64,000 nucleotides of DNA from Ascidia mentula (GCA_947561715.1 OX387201.1:3862001-3926000), one strand, 5' to 3'. Shown: positions 32,497-44,904, counted from the first letter of the stretch. A program made the numbers and translations. The notes: generated by a model not told the origin, from the sequence alone.

Positions 32497-34486
32497 CTAT
32501 TCCGGCAGTTTAAACATCGCCTTCGACGCTTTTCCGCATTTCAAACTCTCCAGCGCCACCTCGTAGTCGGCTAGCGAATATGTTTCCACGCCCAGTTTCT
32601 TGTAGTCAAGGTAACCGGAATCGCTGAGCTTCGACAACAACTCCATAGTTTCCCCGAAGCAGAACGGGTTCACGAATGACCCAACAATGGTCAACTCCTT
32701 CCAGTAAATTTGAAACGGTTCCACTGGAATTTTCTTTTCCGCCGGACAGCAACCAAACCAGGAAACGGTGGCCCCTCGACGGGCGTAATCCAGAGCCTGG
32801 AACGCATAAGTTAGAACTGGAGTTCCCGAAGAAAAAAATTTGAGAACACACATTCAAGGTTGCTGCTGAGTATGGCAATACTGCTGCGATCATGGCGTAA
32901 TTACCGACATTTCAATTCGTAAGGATATAAATGAGTTTTACGGCTTTAGCTGTATATTCGTTAGAAAAACTCATGACACTAAAATTACTTCTTTATGAAA
33001 AGGGTACTTAAAGTTACAACCAAACCTCATTCTAAGATGAATTATTTAATTAAACATCCTAATGCCTGAGAACAAATCTCACACCCTTTTGGGGGCGCCC
33101 CTGCATAAGACACCCTAATTTAGAGCAACATCTTGTACATGCCGACGACAGCACTTACCTTCTGACATGCTTTAGGGTTGCCAGTGCAATCAATAATAAG
33201 GTGAAACCCGTGTTTATCGGCGTCTTTTCCAGCCAGCTTTAACTCAAGTTCCTGTGGGTGAACCACGTCGAATCCCAAACCCATTCCTACCAAGTACTTC
33301 AGTAACACGTAGAACAAAAACGAAAAAAAAACAACTAACAAACCGGAACACTGTTTGCGTCTCTCATCATTCGGCTCCGATACCGTGACGTTCTTGTAAC
33401 CATGGTGATGCAGCAAGATGGCGAACATCGAGCCTATGATTCCAGCACCTTGTATAAGGACAGGAACGTGTGTTTTGGGCAGAGTGCCCAACTTATACCA
33501 ACCCCTTAACACACACGAGTATGGCTCGCCCAGTGACCCCTGCTCCAGACTAACGTTGCTTGGAAGCTTGTAAACCTGAACCAAAGTGGACGTGAATTAA
33601 AGATGTTATCTGATGACAAACAACGGTGGCGGTTTTGTCGCAAATGTTTTGCTGCACCGGGAAGTCATGTAAGAAAAAACCCTAAGTCATTTGTCGTTGT
33701 TTTTTTCTGATACAAATATTTCGCCTGCAAATGGGCATCGTCAGTATCACTGAAAAACGACGGGTTTTACAACAAAATACGTGAAACAATGCAAAAAACA
33801 TGTTTGACATGTCCATTTTAATAATGCAAAATAAAAATGTTTACCGACTGCACGTCCTGTCAGTGCAGACTGTTAAATTGGTTGCACCGAAAAGTACAAA
33901 ATGAGCTTGAATTGGCCCAAAACTACAATGGTTGAAAATGGAAAAGTATTGCAACTTACCACGTGGTCCGGCACAACGCAAAACTCAGCCCAACCGCCGT
34001 GACTCTGGACCCCAAAAGCCTGGTTAGAGAGGCAGAAGTGGGGAAATCCCTCATCTGCCCAATCGCATGTTCCGCAACAGTAGTTGGGGTTGACGCAAAC
34101 TTTGTCCCCAATCTGCGAAAAAGAAGTCGTCAGTATTTTCTTCGACCATGGGTTTGTGCCAATACGGGTATTACTGTCAACTTTGACTTGGCCTTTTCAC
34201 CCAACTCCACGACGGTGCCTGAAAACTCGTGACCTAGAATAACCCCGTCCTGCTTCGGAGTGAACTTTCCCATCTCGCCTTTCATGAAGTGGAAATCGGA
34301 GCCACAAACACCTGGCGTGACAAAATCGACCGCATTGTAGTTGTATTAGCGGTTGGATGTTATTCAAGTCTTACCCGAATAAGCCACTTTGATTTTTACG
34401 TCATCGGGGGTCTTAATATCCGGAATCGGCCACTTTTCTTTGTAAGATAAATTCTTTTCGGTACCAACAAACCACAAAGCTTCCAT
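32497..34486 (-). CDS. Zinc-dependent medium-chain dehydrogenase, polyol/sorbitol type (tandem copy B)
   Basis: Paralogue of copy A with the same exon lengths: 34375-34486, 34175-34311, 33960-34112, 33344-33575, 33159-33286 and 32497-32796 (353 aa). Zinc residues (GVCGSDFHF, GHEFSG, GEPYSC), the Cys cluster (NPNYCCGTCDWADEG) and the coenzyme motif (QGAGIIGS, SEPNDERR) are conserved, so it should be active. It differs from copy A mainly in exon 3 (HFCLSNQAFGVQSHGG against HFCEDNMTYGVKNNGG), which may alter the active-site rim. Exon 5 encodes exactly the same amino acids as copy A with only about four synonymous base changes. Exon 4 uses a GTTTGT donor. Confidence 0.88.
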
Positions 34487-34531
34487 GACTGCAAACTCCT
34501 TGCGTCTGTCTGCAGAACTTGCTGCAGCCTC

Positions 34532-34539
34532 GATATAAG
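34532..34539 (-). promoter_or_regulatory. Putative TATA box of dehydrogenase copy B
   Basis: Minus strand CTTATATC about 46 bp above the ATG at 34486, in a position matching the site above copy A. Confidence 0.35.
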
Positions 34540-35245
34540 ACTAGTATGACAAAAGCTTCAAAAACTCGCTTGCAGCGACTGCAAATTTGCTTTGCGATAA
34601 CCTCGCCTAAAGCTTGTTAAATATTAACCTGCATTTAAACTCGCTGAGTTCCCGCGCAAAACTATGCATTACTGATGGACAACGGTACAACTGTTACTCT
34701 CCTAACAACGGTTCAACTCTGTCCTAATAAGCAATAATAAACATAATTCTAATAGGCTATGTTTTTTAATTGGCCAGCGGTCAGAAGCTCGTTGGGCCCA
34801 AACAAAACAAGTTTTGCAGGTGTTTCTTCGTACATGAACAAAACGACAAAACGTGTTTGAAATGAAAAGGATACAAATGTCGTATGCGGACTTTCCGATT
34901 GGCGAACTTGTTAAAAAGCTTGACAATTTTTTCAACTGTAAGGAAAATGCAATATTTCAATTACCAGAACAGGTAAAAAGTTCTCATTAAATATTGAACC
35001 ATATAGTTATTTGGTAATCACAATCCTTTCGTGTTTAATGATAAGGATACAACATTCCAAGTAAGTCGCTTTTGACAGAATCTGGCGTAACTCCATTCGA
35101 ATGAATTCATTTTGTGAAGCTTCCCGAGGCAGTGATGCAAAAAGTTTCTCTCTGTGAGCAATCCTTACTCAAGGGCATGTCCTGCAAACTCTAACACATA
35201 ACAGAATTTATCAGCGCTCATCAAAGGATATTTTGACAAAAATCC
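34540..35245. other. Intergenic region
   Basis: About 700 bp between the dehydrogenase promoter and the 3' end of the PDCD7-like gene. I see nothing in it beyond short open frames. Confidence 0.5.
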
Positions 35246-37516
35246 TCAGGGTTTATTTGGATTTTCTTCGTCCAAGTTCGACGGGGACAAAAACTCTTTC
35301 CATTCTTCAGACGAGGGATTTTCGGGTTCAACCCAGTCGACGGGAATAGTGGATCCACTTGGGTTCAAATACTGGTCCCACATACGCCTGTGGGGTACAT
35401 ATAAGCATTGTTGAAATCAGCAAGATGACAATTATACCGTGCAATGCTACCTAGGTCCCACAATCCCACTAACAAGGGAAACTACCAAGTACGGAATAAA
35501 ATGTAAAATCACAGACCATAACGATAAGGAATGCACTTTGTATGATTTACATCGAAAAGTTGATGTTAAATGTATGCATATAAAGGTCGTATACAAACCT
35601 ATACTGCGTCAAATTATGCAACGAGGAATTTCCTTGTTCGTGAAGCTGTTGAACAGGCCACATGGGATCAAAGGCGTCGATTTTGACTAAACAAACAATT
35701 AGGAAAGAACTGTTCATACAAAAAAAGGCAACCTTAGTTATTTAAAACAAACAACCCACCTGACTTTCCGAACAAAATAAATTCCCGCTCTTTTTCCCAT
35801 TCTCTCCTTTTGCTCGCCTCTTTTTTCTGCCGTTTTCTCTCGATTTCCAGCTTGGCTTTTTCCTGCTCGCCTTCCATGAAAAGTTTCAGTGAAGCGGCCT
35901 TTTCTTCACAGGCGGTTTTGTGTGCGAACAAGCTTGACTTAACCCTCGTCACTGTGTTGTTGAATTGTTCATTCACAGCGTCATCGGGTACATCTTCGCC
36001 TGTCAATTCACGCCGCAGGCATACTGTTTATACGTTTTTTTCGAATTTTTTAACACCATGCATTGATAAACATTTTGCATTGGTTTCATAGCATGCAATA
36101 TTGTCTCTGAAAAGTTTTCAGACAACAAAATCATTCCGCTTTAATTTTGAGTCAATACAATACCTCTTAATTTCCTAGCATTAAATCGGATCTTTCGCAG
36201 TTTTGCAAGAAAACTGATCATTTCCAGAGCCTTGGCAGATGCGTTTTGCTCCTTTCTAACTTCCACCAAAGCTTCATCAATTTGCTTCTGCATTTCAGCT
36301 TCCTGGTTTGCAAATTTTTTTTAGTTCACACAAGAATTTTCATACTGAGGTAAAGCTATATATTTTTACCCTCAACTGTTGGTCAAGTTTTTTGTTTTCC
36401 CGCTTTTGCCATTCTGCAATTTTCCGATTCTTCTCCTCAATTCTTCTTCTTTCTTCCAGTTTTTCCTCGTAGGCATGCTTCCTTTTCATTTTCCTCCTCA
36501 TGCGAGATTTACGTCGAAGTGAGATTTTCTTCTTTAAACTTTCCACTACATTGGGATCGTTCATCACTGAAAGAAGGCTCGACAACTCAGTCTGTAACAA
36601 AAAACGGTTTAACCAAACATATACATTTGTTTCACTGTAACTTTTGTTGTTTGTACTGCAAATACAGAAGTTATCAAAATACATTGGTTATTTGCCTAAA
36701 ATACAAGTTATTTTTGTGCCACACAAAAGTTAGCAATCATGTACATTCTTTGGTGCGAAACTAAGCAATGCTACATTTATTAGACAAGTAACAATTTTCA
36801 TCACATCACAAAACAAAGTACCTTGGCATTTTCTGTTTCTTCACTCGACGAGTCAATTGTCGCCTCTAGTAACTTGAGAAGCTGATCTGCTCTTGACAAC
36901 ATCTTCTGGGCTTCACAGATCTTGTGACAATTTATGTTTTATTCAGAGTTCAATCCCAAACTGTGAAGTCAGAATCTAACTGGAAACTTACTTTTAGGGA
37001 CATATTTGTTCCTGGAGAAGTGGTTGGGGTTGATGGTTTATTTTTTGTCGGCAGCTTTCCAATGCTGGATAAAAAGTTTTGCACTAAACTGGCATCTGGA
37101 CTCTTTTCAGTGCCCATTGTTTTGCTTGCCTTTGAAGCTGGAAAAGCGATTCTTTGATTCCCTATACTGTCTGTAGGTGGCCTAAAGTTTTGCCCAAACC
37201 TTTGTTCATTGAAAAATGGTCGTGGAGGCATTCGATTGGGGCCAAATCCTGGGGGGCCATTCCAGTTCCATGCCATTTGTGGTGGCCCCATACCCATTCT
37301 CGGTGGACCAAAATTCTGATACATGAACTGATTTCCGTTGAAAGAACTTTGACCCATATTTTGGCATTTTTCTGTAGACCCTTGATAATCCATAAAGGGC
37401 CGAGGTGGCCATGGTGGGGCCCGAACAAAGTTGTTGGGTTGTGGAAACCGTTCAGATGGGAATGCATGTCTCTGTGGATTCCAGTTGGTGGAGTTTGCTG
37501 GAAAGTTTGGATTCAT
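35246..37516 (-). CDS. PDCD7: PDCD7-like protein (U11/U12 snRNP 59K, minor spliceosome)
   Basis: Homologue of PDCD7, the 59-kDa component of the U11/U12 di-snRNP that recognises U12-type introns in the nucleus. Exons are 36992-37516, 36822-36920, 36370-36591, 36164-36302, 35765-35999 and 35246-35387 (453 aa; human about 485). The N-terminal third is rich in Pro, Gly, Asn, Phe and Met (for example PPWPPRPF, MGPPQMAWNWNGPPGFGP). The middle is a long charged coiled coil (RRKSRMRRKMKRK, KLEIERKRQKKEASKRREWE). The end has RMWDQYLNPSG, IPVDWVEPE and SSEEW, resembling the conserved C-terminal PDCD7 block. To join exon 5 to this block in frame the donor must be AA|GTCAGG at 35764; the stronger-looking CAG|GTGGGT five bases on would frameshift to an early stop. 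The assignment rests on the C-termin al block plus composition. Confidence 0.72.
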
Positions 37517-37720
37517 CCCAAAAACTCATTACAAAACCTAAACCTATCATAGAAAGTTTTAACGTATCTGCAAGTGAAAAGTGCAAAAATGGAGAAAGTG
37601 TCAAAGACTTTAACACTCTTAGTCTACACTTGACGATTGCACATAAAACAACAAAATAGCATACTGGCAAAATGGCTAACAATAATGCAACATTCGTACA
37701 AAAAACAAAATCATTAACAG

Positions 37721-40700
37721 TCATGTGAAAAACTTGTCGATTGAATGAAATTTTATTCCTTCCACTTTTCTGCGCTTCGGTGGATGTAACTTATTCGGGG
37801 ATGTTTTACGAGGTTGGTTGTTATTGGACTCGCTCGCCAAAATGCTTTTTATTTCCTGGCGACTCAAACAAGAGTCAATGTGGGAATTAAAGTGGGAGAG
37901 GGAAAACTGAGCAGAACTGAAGGAAACTCTGCAGATTGGGCAAGTCATTTCTTCACAAGTTTCGTTCAAAGCTGGTGTGGGATCGTGCTGATCTTCAACA
38001 GCACTATGGCTGTTTTTAGAGTCAAGATGACTTTTTTTGCTGTTTTCGTTATTGCACAAATTTTCGCTTTGAATAGGGTTACTTTCTAGCTGTTCTGAGG
38101 CTATTTGTGGTTTTTCAAAGACATCAGGTAAGACAGTGTCAGAGGTAGATGTTTGGGGCTTGAGTAGGTCCATGCTGTGATTTGTCAAGTCCTGGTAGCT
38201 GCTATTTGCACTGATACTCTCAGTGGTATCATTTATGTCAAGGGAAAGTTTTTCTGAGTTTGATGTTGATGAAGCCAGTGCTTCTTTATTTGTGGCAAAG
38301 AAACTGCGAATAGAGGCTTGTGGTGCAGATGATGCAGACTCAAGTTTGGACAGGCCGATTCCTACAATGCAAGCATTCAAATTGAACAATACTCAAAAGT
38401 TCTTGACAAAAACTCGAGTAAGTTGTATTTTCCTAGCCCACATACCCATCAATCTGAGGGCAAGCTTTCCATTTGCTGCAGAAATGTCCTGTTTTAGAAG
38501 CTCCTTCGCAATGTTGTAGATTTGATCCTTGGTGTGGAGCCCATTGGCACAACTACGTGAACGGGTGTGATTCTACAAGTTAACAAGCAATTTTATAAGA
38601 TTTAAAAAAAAATTATAAGAGGTAAATAACAAGAAAACACAATGATGCACCTCAAAATCAACAGTTTTTGTTTTCAACACTACTGTCTTTCCTTGAAGGC
38701 ATTTCTCCTGCAAATCCTTCGTTAGTGATTCACAAAGCTCATTCAGTTTTTTGTACAAATCTACAGGGTTTGATATGGTATGAAATGTTCTGAAAAGAAT
38801 GAAAACACTATAAGAACCAATTTTCAGTACAATTTTTAATCATGGTGAATCATGAACAACAGAATATACACAATTACACAAAGATTCATTTAATAGCTAC
38901 TTTTGAATATCATGATGTAACCGCTACTGTGTGAATGTCAGTTTTCACAGCGATGGCAGTATGACCCAATATGGTCAAATTTTGAATGCTGCTAGGTTTA
39001 GTTGCTCATTTTGGTTAGGTTGGAATCTGGTCATATAAAGACATACCTCTCTGTGCTGATGCTCTTTCTTTCACTCTCATTTTCCAGATGTGTGGAGGAA
39101 CATCCTAATGAGGCCCGGAAGAAAAATGAACATGAAATACTAGAGAAGAGTAGAACGAGATCTGCGCGTCGCTCATACAAGTCACCACATTTTGTGATGT
39201 CAAGCGATGCAAGAAGTTGTTCACTAACCTTGCCAATTCCACTGACCTGGGAAATTAGTGTTGTGTACATGGTTAGGAACAGTTTAAAATGTAGCTTTGC
39301 CTGTTGCATGCAATTAACCTTTCTGATTGGAAGTTGTTTGATAAAGTCCATGATTGAATCTCTATCAGGTCGAAAATATTTTTGGCCGTTGGGTTTGTTT
39401 AGGTCGCTTCCAATCTTTGCTAGCATTGTATTTGGTCCAATACCAGCACTGGCTGTCAACAATGTTTTCTAACAAAACAAACAAGCAGCTGAAAAAATAC
39501 TTGACACACACGAACTTGAAAATATATATTTATGCCAAAGCTATAAAGCTTTGTGCAATTGTTTTTTTTTTGAAAAAAGGATATTTACAACATATTTATT
39601 TCAATAAAGGCTCCAAACAGAATGTGATAAGGGAAGGAATGACTACGTTTTCTTATTGATTTTCTCATTGTGCATCAGACAATGGTATGCCTAATATACC
39701 CTATTACAATCCCAGGTATGACGACATGAATAATACTTAAACTTTGAACATTTTATTACCTGATGAATCCTGAATCGAATTTCTTCAGACACATCCTCTG
39801 CAGAAAATCCAAACAGCCTAGTTTTGCTTTCTCCCAAATCGACATCAACTAACTTTTCATTGAAAGAAAATGTCCTCTCGCTCTGTAGATAACAGAAAAC
39901 GAATTTATCAACACAAGTTAAACAGGGTTAGATTTTAGGGCAATTCAAAACCAGGCATATTTCATCACCTCAGAGGCAAGAATTCTCTTTTCAAGGTGAT
40001 CTGTTATATCCAGATATGCTTCATCAAGACTCATTGCCATGAAATTTGGATCGTACTCTGCGAAGATCGCTTGGCACTCTTGACTGACCTACCACACAAA
40101 TAAGTAAAGACCTATAAAATTTACCATTCTTTAATTTCGGCAAATAGCATAAACAAAGTAAATTTTCTCGTTGCAAAAAAACACACTTACCTCTCTATAC
40201 TTTTTGAAGTTGGTAGGCACAATAACCAAATCAGGACAAAGCTTTTTTGCAATATAGCCCGGCATTGCAGCTCGAACACCATAACGCCGAGCAATATAAT
40301 TGGATGTACACTGCTCATTGTAAAAAAAAAAACATTTTAAAATGCTTCAGTATTAACCTTATTTTGCAATACCTACCAACATGCTCAGTCCCCCAACGGC
40401 CATTGGCTTGTTTTTTAAATCGGGACAATCACGTTCCTCAACCGATGCATAAAAAGCATCCATATCAATGTGAATGATAGTTTTTGTCAAATTCCTTTCA
40501 CATTCAATTGATTCCAATATTTCATCAGCCTCAACAATATTTTCTTGCAATGCAACTTAAACCACATTGCACAAATAGAAGAACTTCTATATTTCACACT
40601 TACCTTGCGTAAGGCATCTTTTCTTTGTTTTGGTGTAAATTTTTGCAGCTGGTCCCCCATTTTTTGGATTTTTTCCATAAGTTGCTTGTCCTTTTTTTGT

Positions 40701-40930
40701 TCATTCTTGTAATATCGAGATCCGACCGTGTTTTCCATTATTATTCTAGCAAACGTTAATGAAGTATTAAATTCACTTTTAGCATCCATCATGGCACTAA
40801 TTTCCTATGTAACAATTGACGTTTACTTGTTAATATTTTCCTTGTCCAAGCCTTTCATTCCAGCTTTGTTGTCGTTTAAAGCCATTCTTTGAACCAACTT
40901 TTGTTCATTTTTGATGTCGCGAGATTCCAT
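37721..40930 (-). CDS. POLK: DNA polymerase kappa (Y-family translesion polymerase)
   Basis: Translesion DNA polymerase that extends past bulky lesions. Exons are 40827-40930, 40600-40745, 40377-40555, 40191-40310, 39969-40088, 39760-39882, 39319-39468, 39047-39246, 38651-38789, 38446-38572 and 37721-38361, giving 682 aa (human 870). The N-clasp ([31 protein letters not shown]) is specific to kappa. Catalytic acids: D114 and D116 in [13 protein letters not shown]205-E206 in MSLDEAYLD. The thumb has [20 protein letters not shown] and SGIGKV. The tail carries a canonical PIP box QASIRSFF (about 483-490), one UBZ4 finger (CPIC...H...C, about 610-635) and a C-terminal [11 protein letters not shown]-like end. 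Vertebrate kappa has two UBZ fingers; only one is seen here. The exon 2-3 junction needs an unusual 44-nt intron (40556-40599) to stay in frame. Confidence 0.93.
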
Positions 40931-41446
40931 ATCCACCACAGAAAAACAACTGCACAAATTCGAAATTGTTAAACCTTTTGCTACGCCCTGAGTCTTTTAA
41001 GTGTGGCTAATAATTTGAATAATTTATACACGAATAATTTCCCGCTCAGTTTCGCAACTGAGTTGCAACCTGCGCAACAATGTGTTTACAGTTTTTGTAA
41101 ACCATTACGCAGCACATGACTCGACAAATATAAAAAAATGGCAATTAAAACAAAAAAATCAATTGTTAGCCATTTACACATAAAAAGAATTTAACTGTCT
41201 TGAAAATATTTTCGTATTTGACAATACTTCAAAGTTACAAAAAGGGTTTTACATCACTATGATTTTTTTGTTCGAAAACTGTATTATTGTCACACATACA
41301 CTAGTGTCATAGTGTAGTGTATCGTTTTCAAACAAACGTCTGATAAAGCAAATAATTAAACAATTAAATTTTTTTGTCAGCGATATTCTACGAAAAGGTT
41401 GGAAAATTCCCATGTATGCTTCTCTCATTTCGATTTTTATAGCTTT
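40931..41446. other. Intergenic region between two divergent genes
   Basis: Separates POLK (minus) from the plus-strand gene at 41715. It probably holds both promoters. An imperfect ATACACT/AGTGTAT hairpin lies near 41296-41322. Otherwise nothing recognised. Confidence 0.4.
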
Positions 41447-41460
41447 GTTGTCATGGCAAC
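41447..41460 (+). promoter_or_regulatory. RFX-type X-box
   Basis: GTTGTCATGGCAAC is a near-perfect palindromic X-box (half sites GTTGYC and GGCAAC separated by AT), the binding site of RFX factors that drive ciliary genes. It is 255 bp upstream of the start codon at 41715. Confidence 0.6.
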
Positions 41461-41714
41461 GTTGTTCTCACAAGAGAGTTGTGCGTTTACTGCGGATTTG
41501 CAAACTTATTTGTGATGATACTTGGGCGGTTACAACAAGCGGGATATTCGCGAGTTTGTTTGTAAACACTGCGTGGAAAGTTAAAACGCATATGTTAAGA
41601 TGTGTTTGGGATTGGAGTTTAAATTATAAGCTTAAAACTGAAGGTGCAATTTGATCGCGAAGTTTAGGAATGAATTTCTGTTACATGCTGTGATTTTAAA
41701 CGTTTGGTGGTGAG

Positions 41715-43393
41715 ATGGGTAAAGGAAGACGATTTGTTCCATCTCAAGCAGAGCATGGGATATGGGTGAGTTACTTTGAAAAAAAAAACTACATAAATGT
41801 TTACTAAAATTAAACCAATAGTTCAACATTGTGATTAACAATTGTTTCCATTATTTTCATTACAAACATGAAATTATGTCAGAGTGATCATTACACATGA
41901 GATGTGTGTAACTTAAAAGATAAATCTTTTGCACATAGCCTTAAAGTAGATTATTGTGGGTAATTTTGTCTAAGAATTACAAGTGAGCCATGTAGTTCCA
42001 TTTCACAACTTTTGTTTTGATCAAACTTGCAGTTTGCACATCGGGGAATGCCATCTGAAATACCATGTAGAGACAGCGGCACAACCACAGGCATTATGTT
42101 GAAGAACAGCTTATCTGACCATAGTTCACATGTCAAATGTCCTCCACTGTTTCAAGACAAGTTGAAGGTAACCTTGTTTCTTGGATGCAAATTTTACCAA
42201 CTTAAATTATTCAGCACATAGAAAAATGTCACATGAACAATTGCACATAATGGTAGATGTATTTATTGTAAACCAATGATGGAACCACTTGTTATTAGAC
42301 CCCATACAGACAGAAGAATCCATTCTCACTGCATGATAACAGGAATTCATTTCAAGATCATGGTGTGTACTTTGGACAGGTGAGATTTTGAATACAAAAC
42401 AAATTCAGATTTTGAATACAAATGACTTTAATGTGGTTGATGGCAATGTTTCTCTTGTGTTAGGGCCTTGGCAAACAGAAAACTGAGTTTGACAAATGCC
42501 AACATTTTTCTGAGGACATAGTTTCCTGGACTGGAAAGGACAAGTTACACCCGAGAGATGGCATTAACAGCTTGTATAGAGAAGACTTTTGTGGTACTAA
42601 TTCTCTTCTCGGATATACAAGAGTGAAAAATGTCGAAAGATATTTTAGGGATCAAATTTTACACATAAATTAAAATGTTTTTGGCAAAATATTTAGTTTC
42701 TTTTATATTGCTAGCATGATAATTCATTACACTGTCGTAGATAAACAAACTCGATTGAAAAGAAATCACAGGAGATACTCAAAAATTTACCCACCACCAA
42801 CCAGAAACCTCTTCAGTTCCCCCTCCAATGTAACTATGTGGGTTGATGATAGCGAGATCATTCCACAAACTTATCTCCAGACCCTTGCCAACACACAGGT
42901 AATATGCTTATGATTTTTGTGCTAAGTCGGGCGGCACTGTTGGTTTTGGCATTTGCTTGGCCATAGTGTTTTCACCTAGTTTCGTATCCGACGGTTGACG
43001 GCGACTGCATAATCATAGATCATCACGTGGAAGTCTCGCTTGGTTATTGCCTTGTAAGATTGTTCTACGTTCTCAAGGTTGTAGTAACGATGAGACCATA
43101 AGGTTAAAACAGTGGCCCTGTTTGCAGTTCACTTGAATATTGTTTATGCATGTCATTTATTTCATTCAAAACACATTCTCCCAACTTTGGCAAACCTTTT
43201 CAAAAGCAAGCTATGAATTTTTTGATATTTTTTTCAATTAAAACGTATGTTGTACCAGATAAAAGGGTATTCCTCTAAGTAAACATATGTATTGTTTCAG
43301 GAGCCCCACTTAAAGGCAAATCCTTGGAAATACTCATACCACGCCCGTTCCTTCGCCCAGAACCGCAACCTACGACACACGAAAGTTACCTAG
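41715..43393 (+). CDS. Unrecognised 215-aa protein, candidate ciliary or sperm-axoneme component
   Basis: I do not recognise the family. Six exons (41715-41765, 42033-42167, 42299-42379, 42464-42593, 42741-42898, 43301-43393) with GT-AG introns give 215 aa. The protein is basic and rich in Pro, His and aromatic residues. It has no signal peptide, membrane segment or coiled coil. Typical stretches are MGKGRRFVPSQAEHGIW, TPYRQKNPFSLHDN, LKRNHRRYSKIYPPPTRNLF and EPHLKANPWKYSYHARSF. Short, extended Pro/Tyr/Arg-rich proteins of this kind are common among axonemal microtubule inner proteins, and the RFX X-box upstream fits that. Exon 4 can also read on to a stop; the splice G|GTACTA to TAG|AT was chosen because it joins the frames. 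It is divergent from POLK, about 780 bp away. Confidence 0.65.
43081..43130 (+). ncRNA. Decayed hammerhead copy in intron 5 of the 41715 gene
   Basis: ACGATGAG, a stem II ACCATAAGGT, TAAAACAG, then a well-paired stem III (ACAG...CTGT). Both core boxes are mutated (CTGATGAG to ACGATGAG, CGAAAC to TAAAAC) and stem I is lost. Inactive relic. Confidence 0.4.
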
Positions 43394-44904
43394 TGCATTT
43401 ATGCAACGTCCAGTTTTACTACCTTTCTTTTTTTCCAAATTATTTATTAAATTCCCACAAATTGTCGTTTTTCGCTAACTATCTGGGTAAAAAATGAAAT
43501 GACACAATTTAAGGCCCTAAAATAACTATGAAGCTTATTTGTTTGTAAAGATGTTTTGTGGCGCTTAGAAGTTTTTTGATATTTTATCATTTAGCTTTTG
43601 TCACAAACAAGGGCATGATCCAGTGTTAAACCGTATGTACAAAGGTATAGCGTAGGACAATGAAGCTCTATGGTTCATATGCATTTAGCTGTGCTGTATA
43701 TATTGCATACCATCGCACATTGTAGACTTTGTGAGGCTTCCGCACTTCCATGGCCGATTATACCATTTTTCCTTTCGGCTCTTTAAAGCTTTTCAGTATT
43801 TTGTGTAGTTTGAAAGATTTACCTACACCGCCAGACGATTACCTTTGTGGTTATTATTGCACTTGTGCTGTGTGTTCGACGATGCATTCAATAAAAAAGG
43901 CCGGTGCAAATGCCTTCATTGAAAACCCCTAGCAAGGCGATCAAAGCAATTTGTCCACCCATTGATGTACAGTAACAAAATATTGCAACATAATAGTAAT
44001 CCATCTGGCACAGAATTTGATGACCGCGCTTTGCACTACGCGGTGCTAGGTACTGCAACACTGGCAGCTTGGGTCCTTGGACCACAGACTCGTGACGTCG
44101 TCATGACGCAACCATGCAACGCTGTGAGCGAGCGGGTACAGCGTCCCGGCAGATTACTTTCCGGTATTAGTACCGCGCAGCGTCGAGGCAATAGGAAAAT
44201 TGCGATCACTTCGCACTATTCGCGGAAATCATAGAAAAGCTCCGCGTTCGGGATGTGTGGACTGGTCTCAAGGTGCAGGAATCCAACAGCATAACATGTA
44301 GCGCTACTGTGTTTTGTTTTTAGAAAGCGGGTGCGATGTTCACAAAGGTAAAGACTCGCACTTTTGAGGTGTGGTTAACTAAAGAAAATGTGTAGATCTT
44401 GGTTGTGTTATTGAGGTGTTCCAGGTTGGCATCAACAGTCCAAACCTACAAAACAGGCAGTTTCTTCATGTCGCTCTCAATCACATCGTTCTTAGAATTG
44501 CAGCTGTTATGCAGCGTCAAGGATAGTTTTTGTGGATTCAAGTTTAATAGATTACACATTTGTTTTCAATTTCAGAGTGTAGCAACGTTTGCTTATTTGT
44601 TGAAATTGTTTGACAAACGAATACTTTATTATTTACCCAGCCAATTCACACGATTTAAACACCTTCCTTAATTGTTCGTCAAAGCCTGAAGTAAGGTTTG
44701 TTTTGAAAAACTACATCAGTACATGCTTGTTAAATCTCGCATATAAAATGCATTGGTTTTTTTCCTAAACTTAATCCAAAGTCGTTCTATGTCTAAAAAT
44801 TGACCATACAGGAGGGTTTTCCCATCTCCCAAAAGCAAATTTGCCTCTCACGCACCGGAAGCAGTGACAGGATTCAGACGAGCAATTCAGGATCGGAAAG
44901 GATC
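43394..44904. other. Intergenic region
   Basis: About 1.5 kb. A more GC-rich patch at about 44030-44240 has an open frame on the plus strand, but without splice sites or recognisable protein features. No gene called. Confidence 0.4.
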
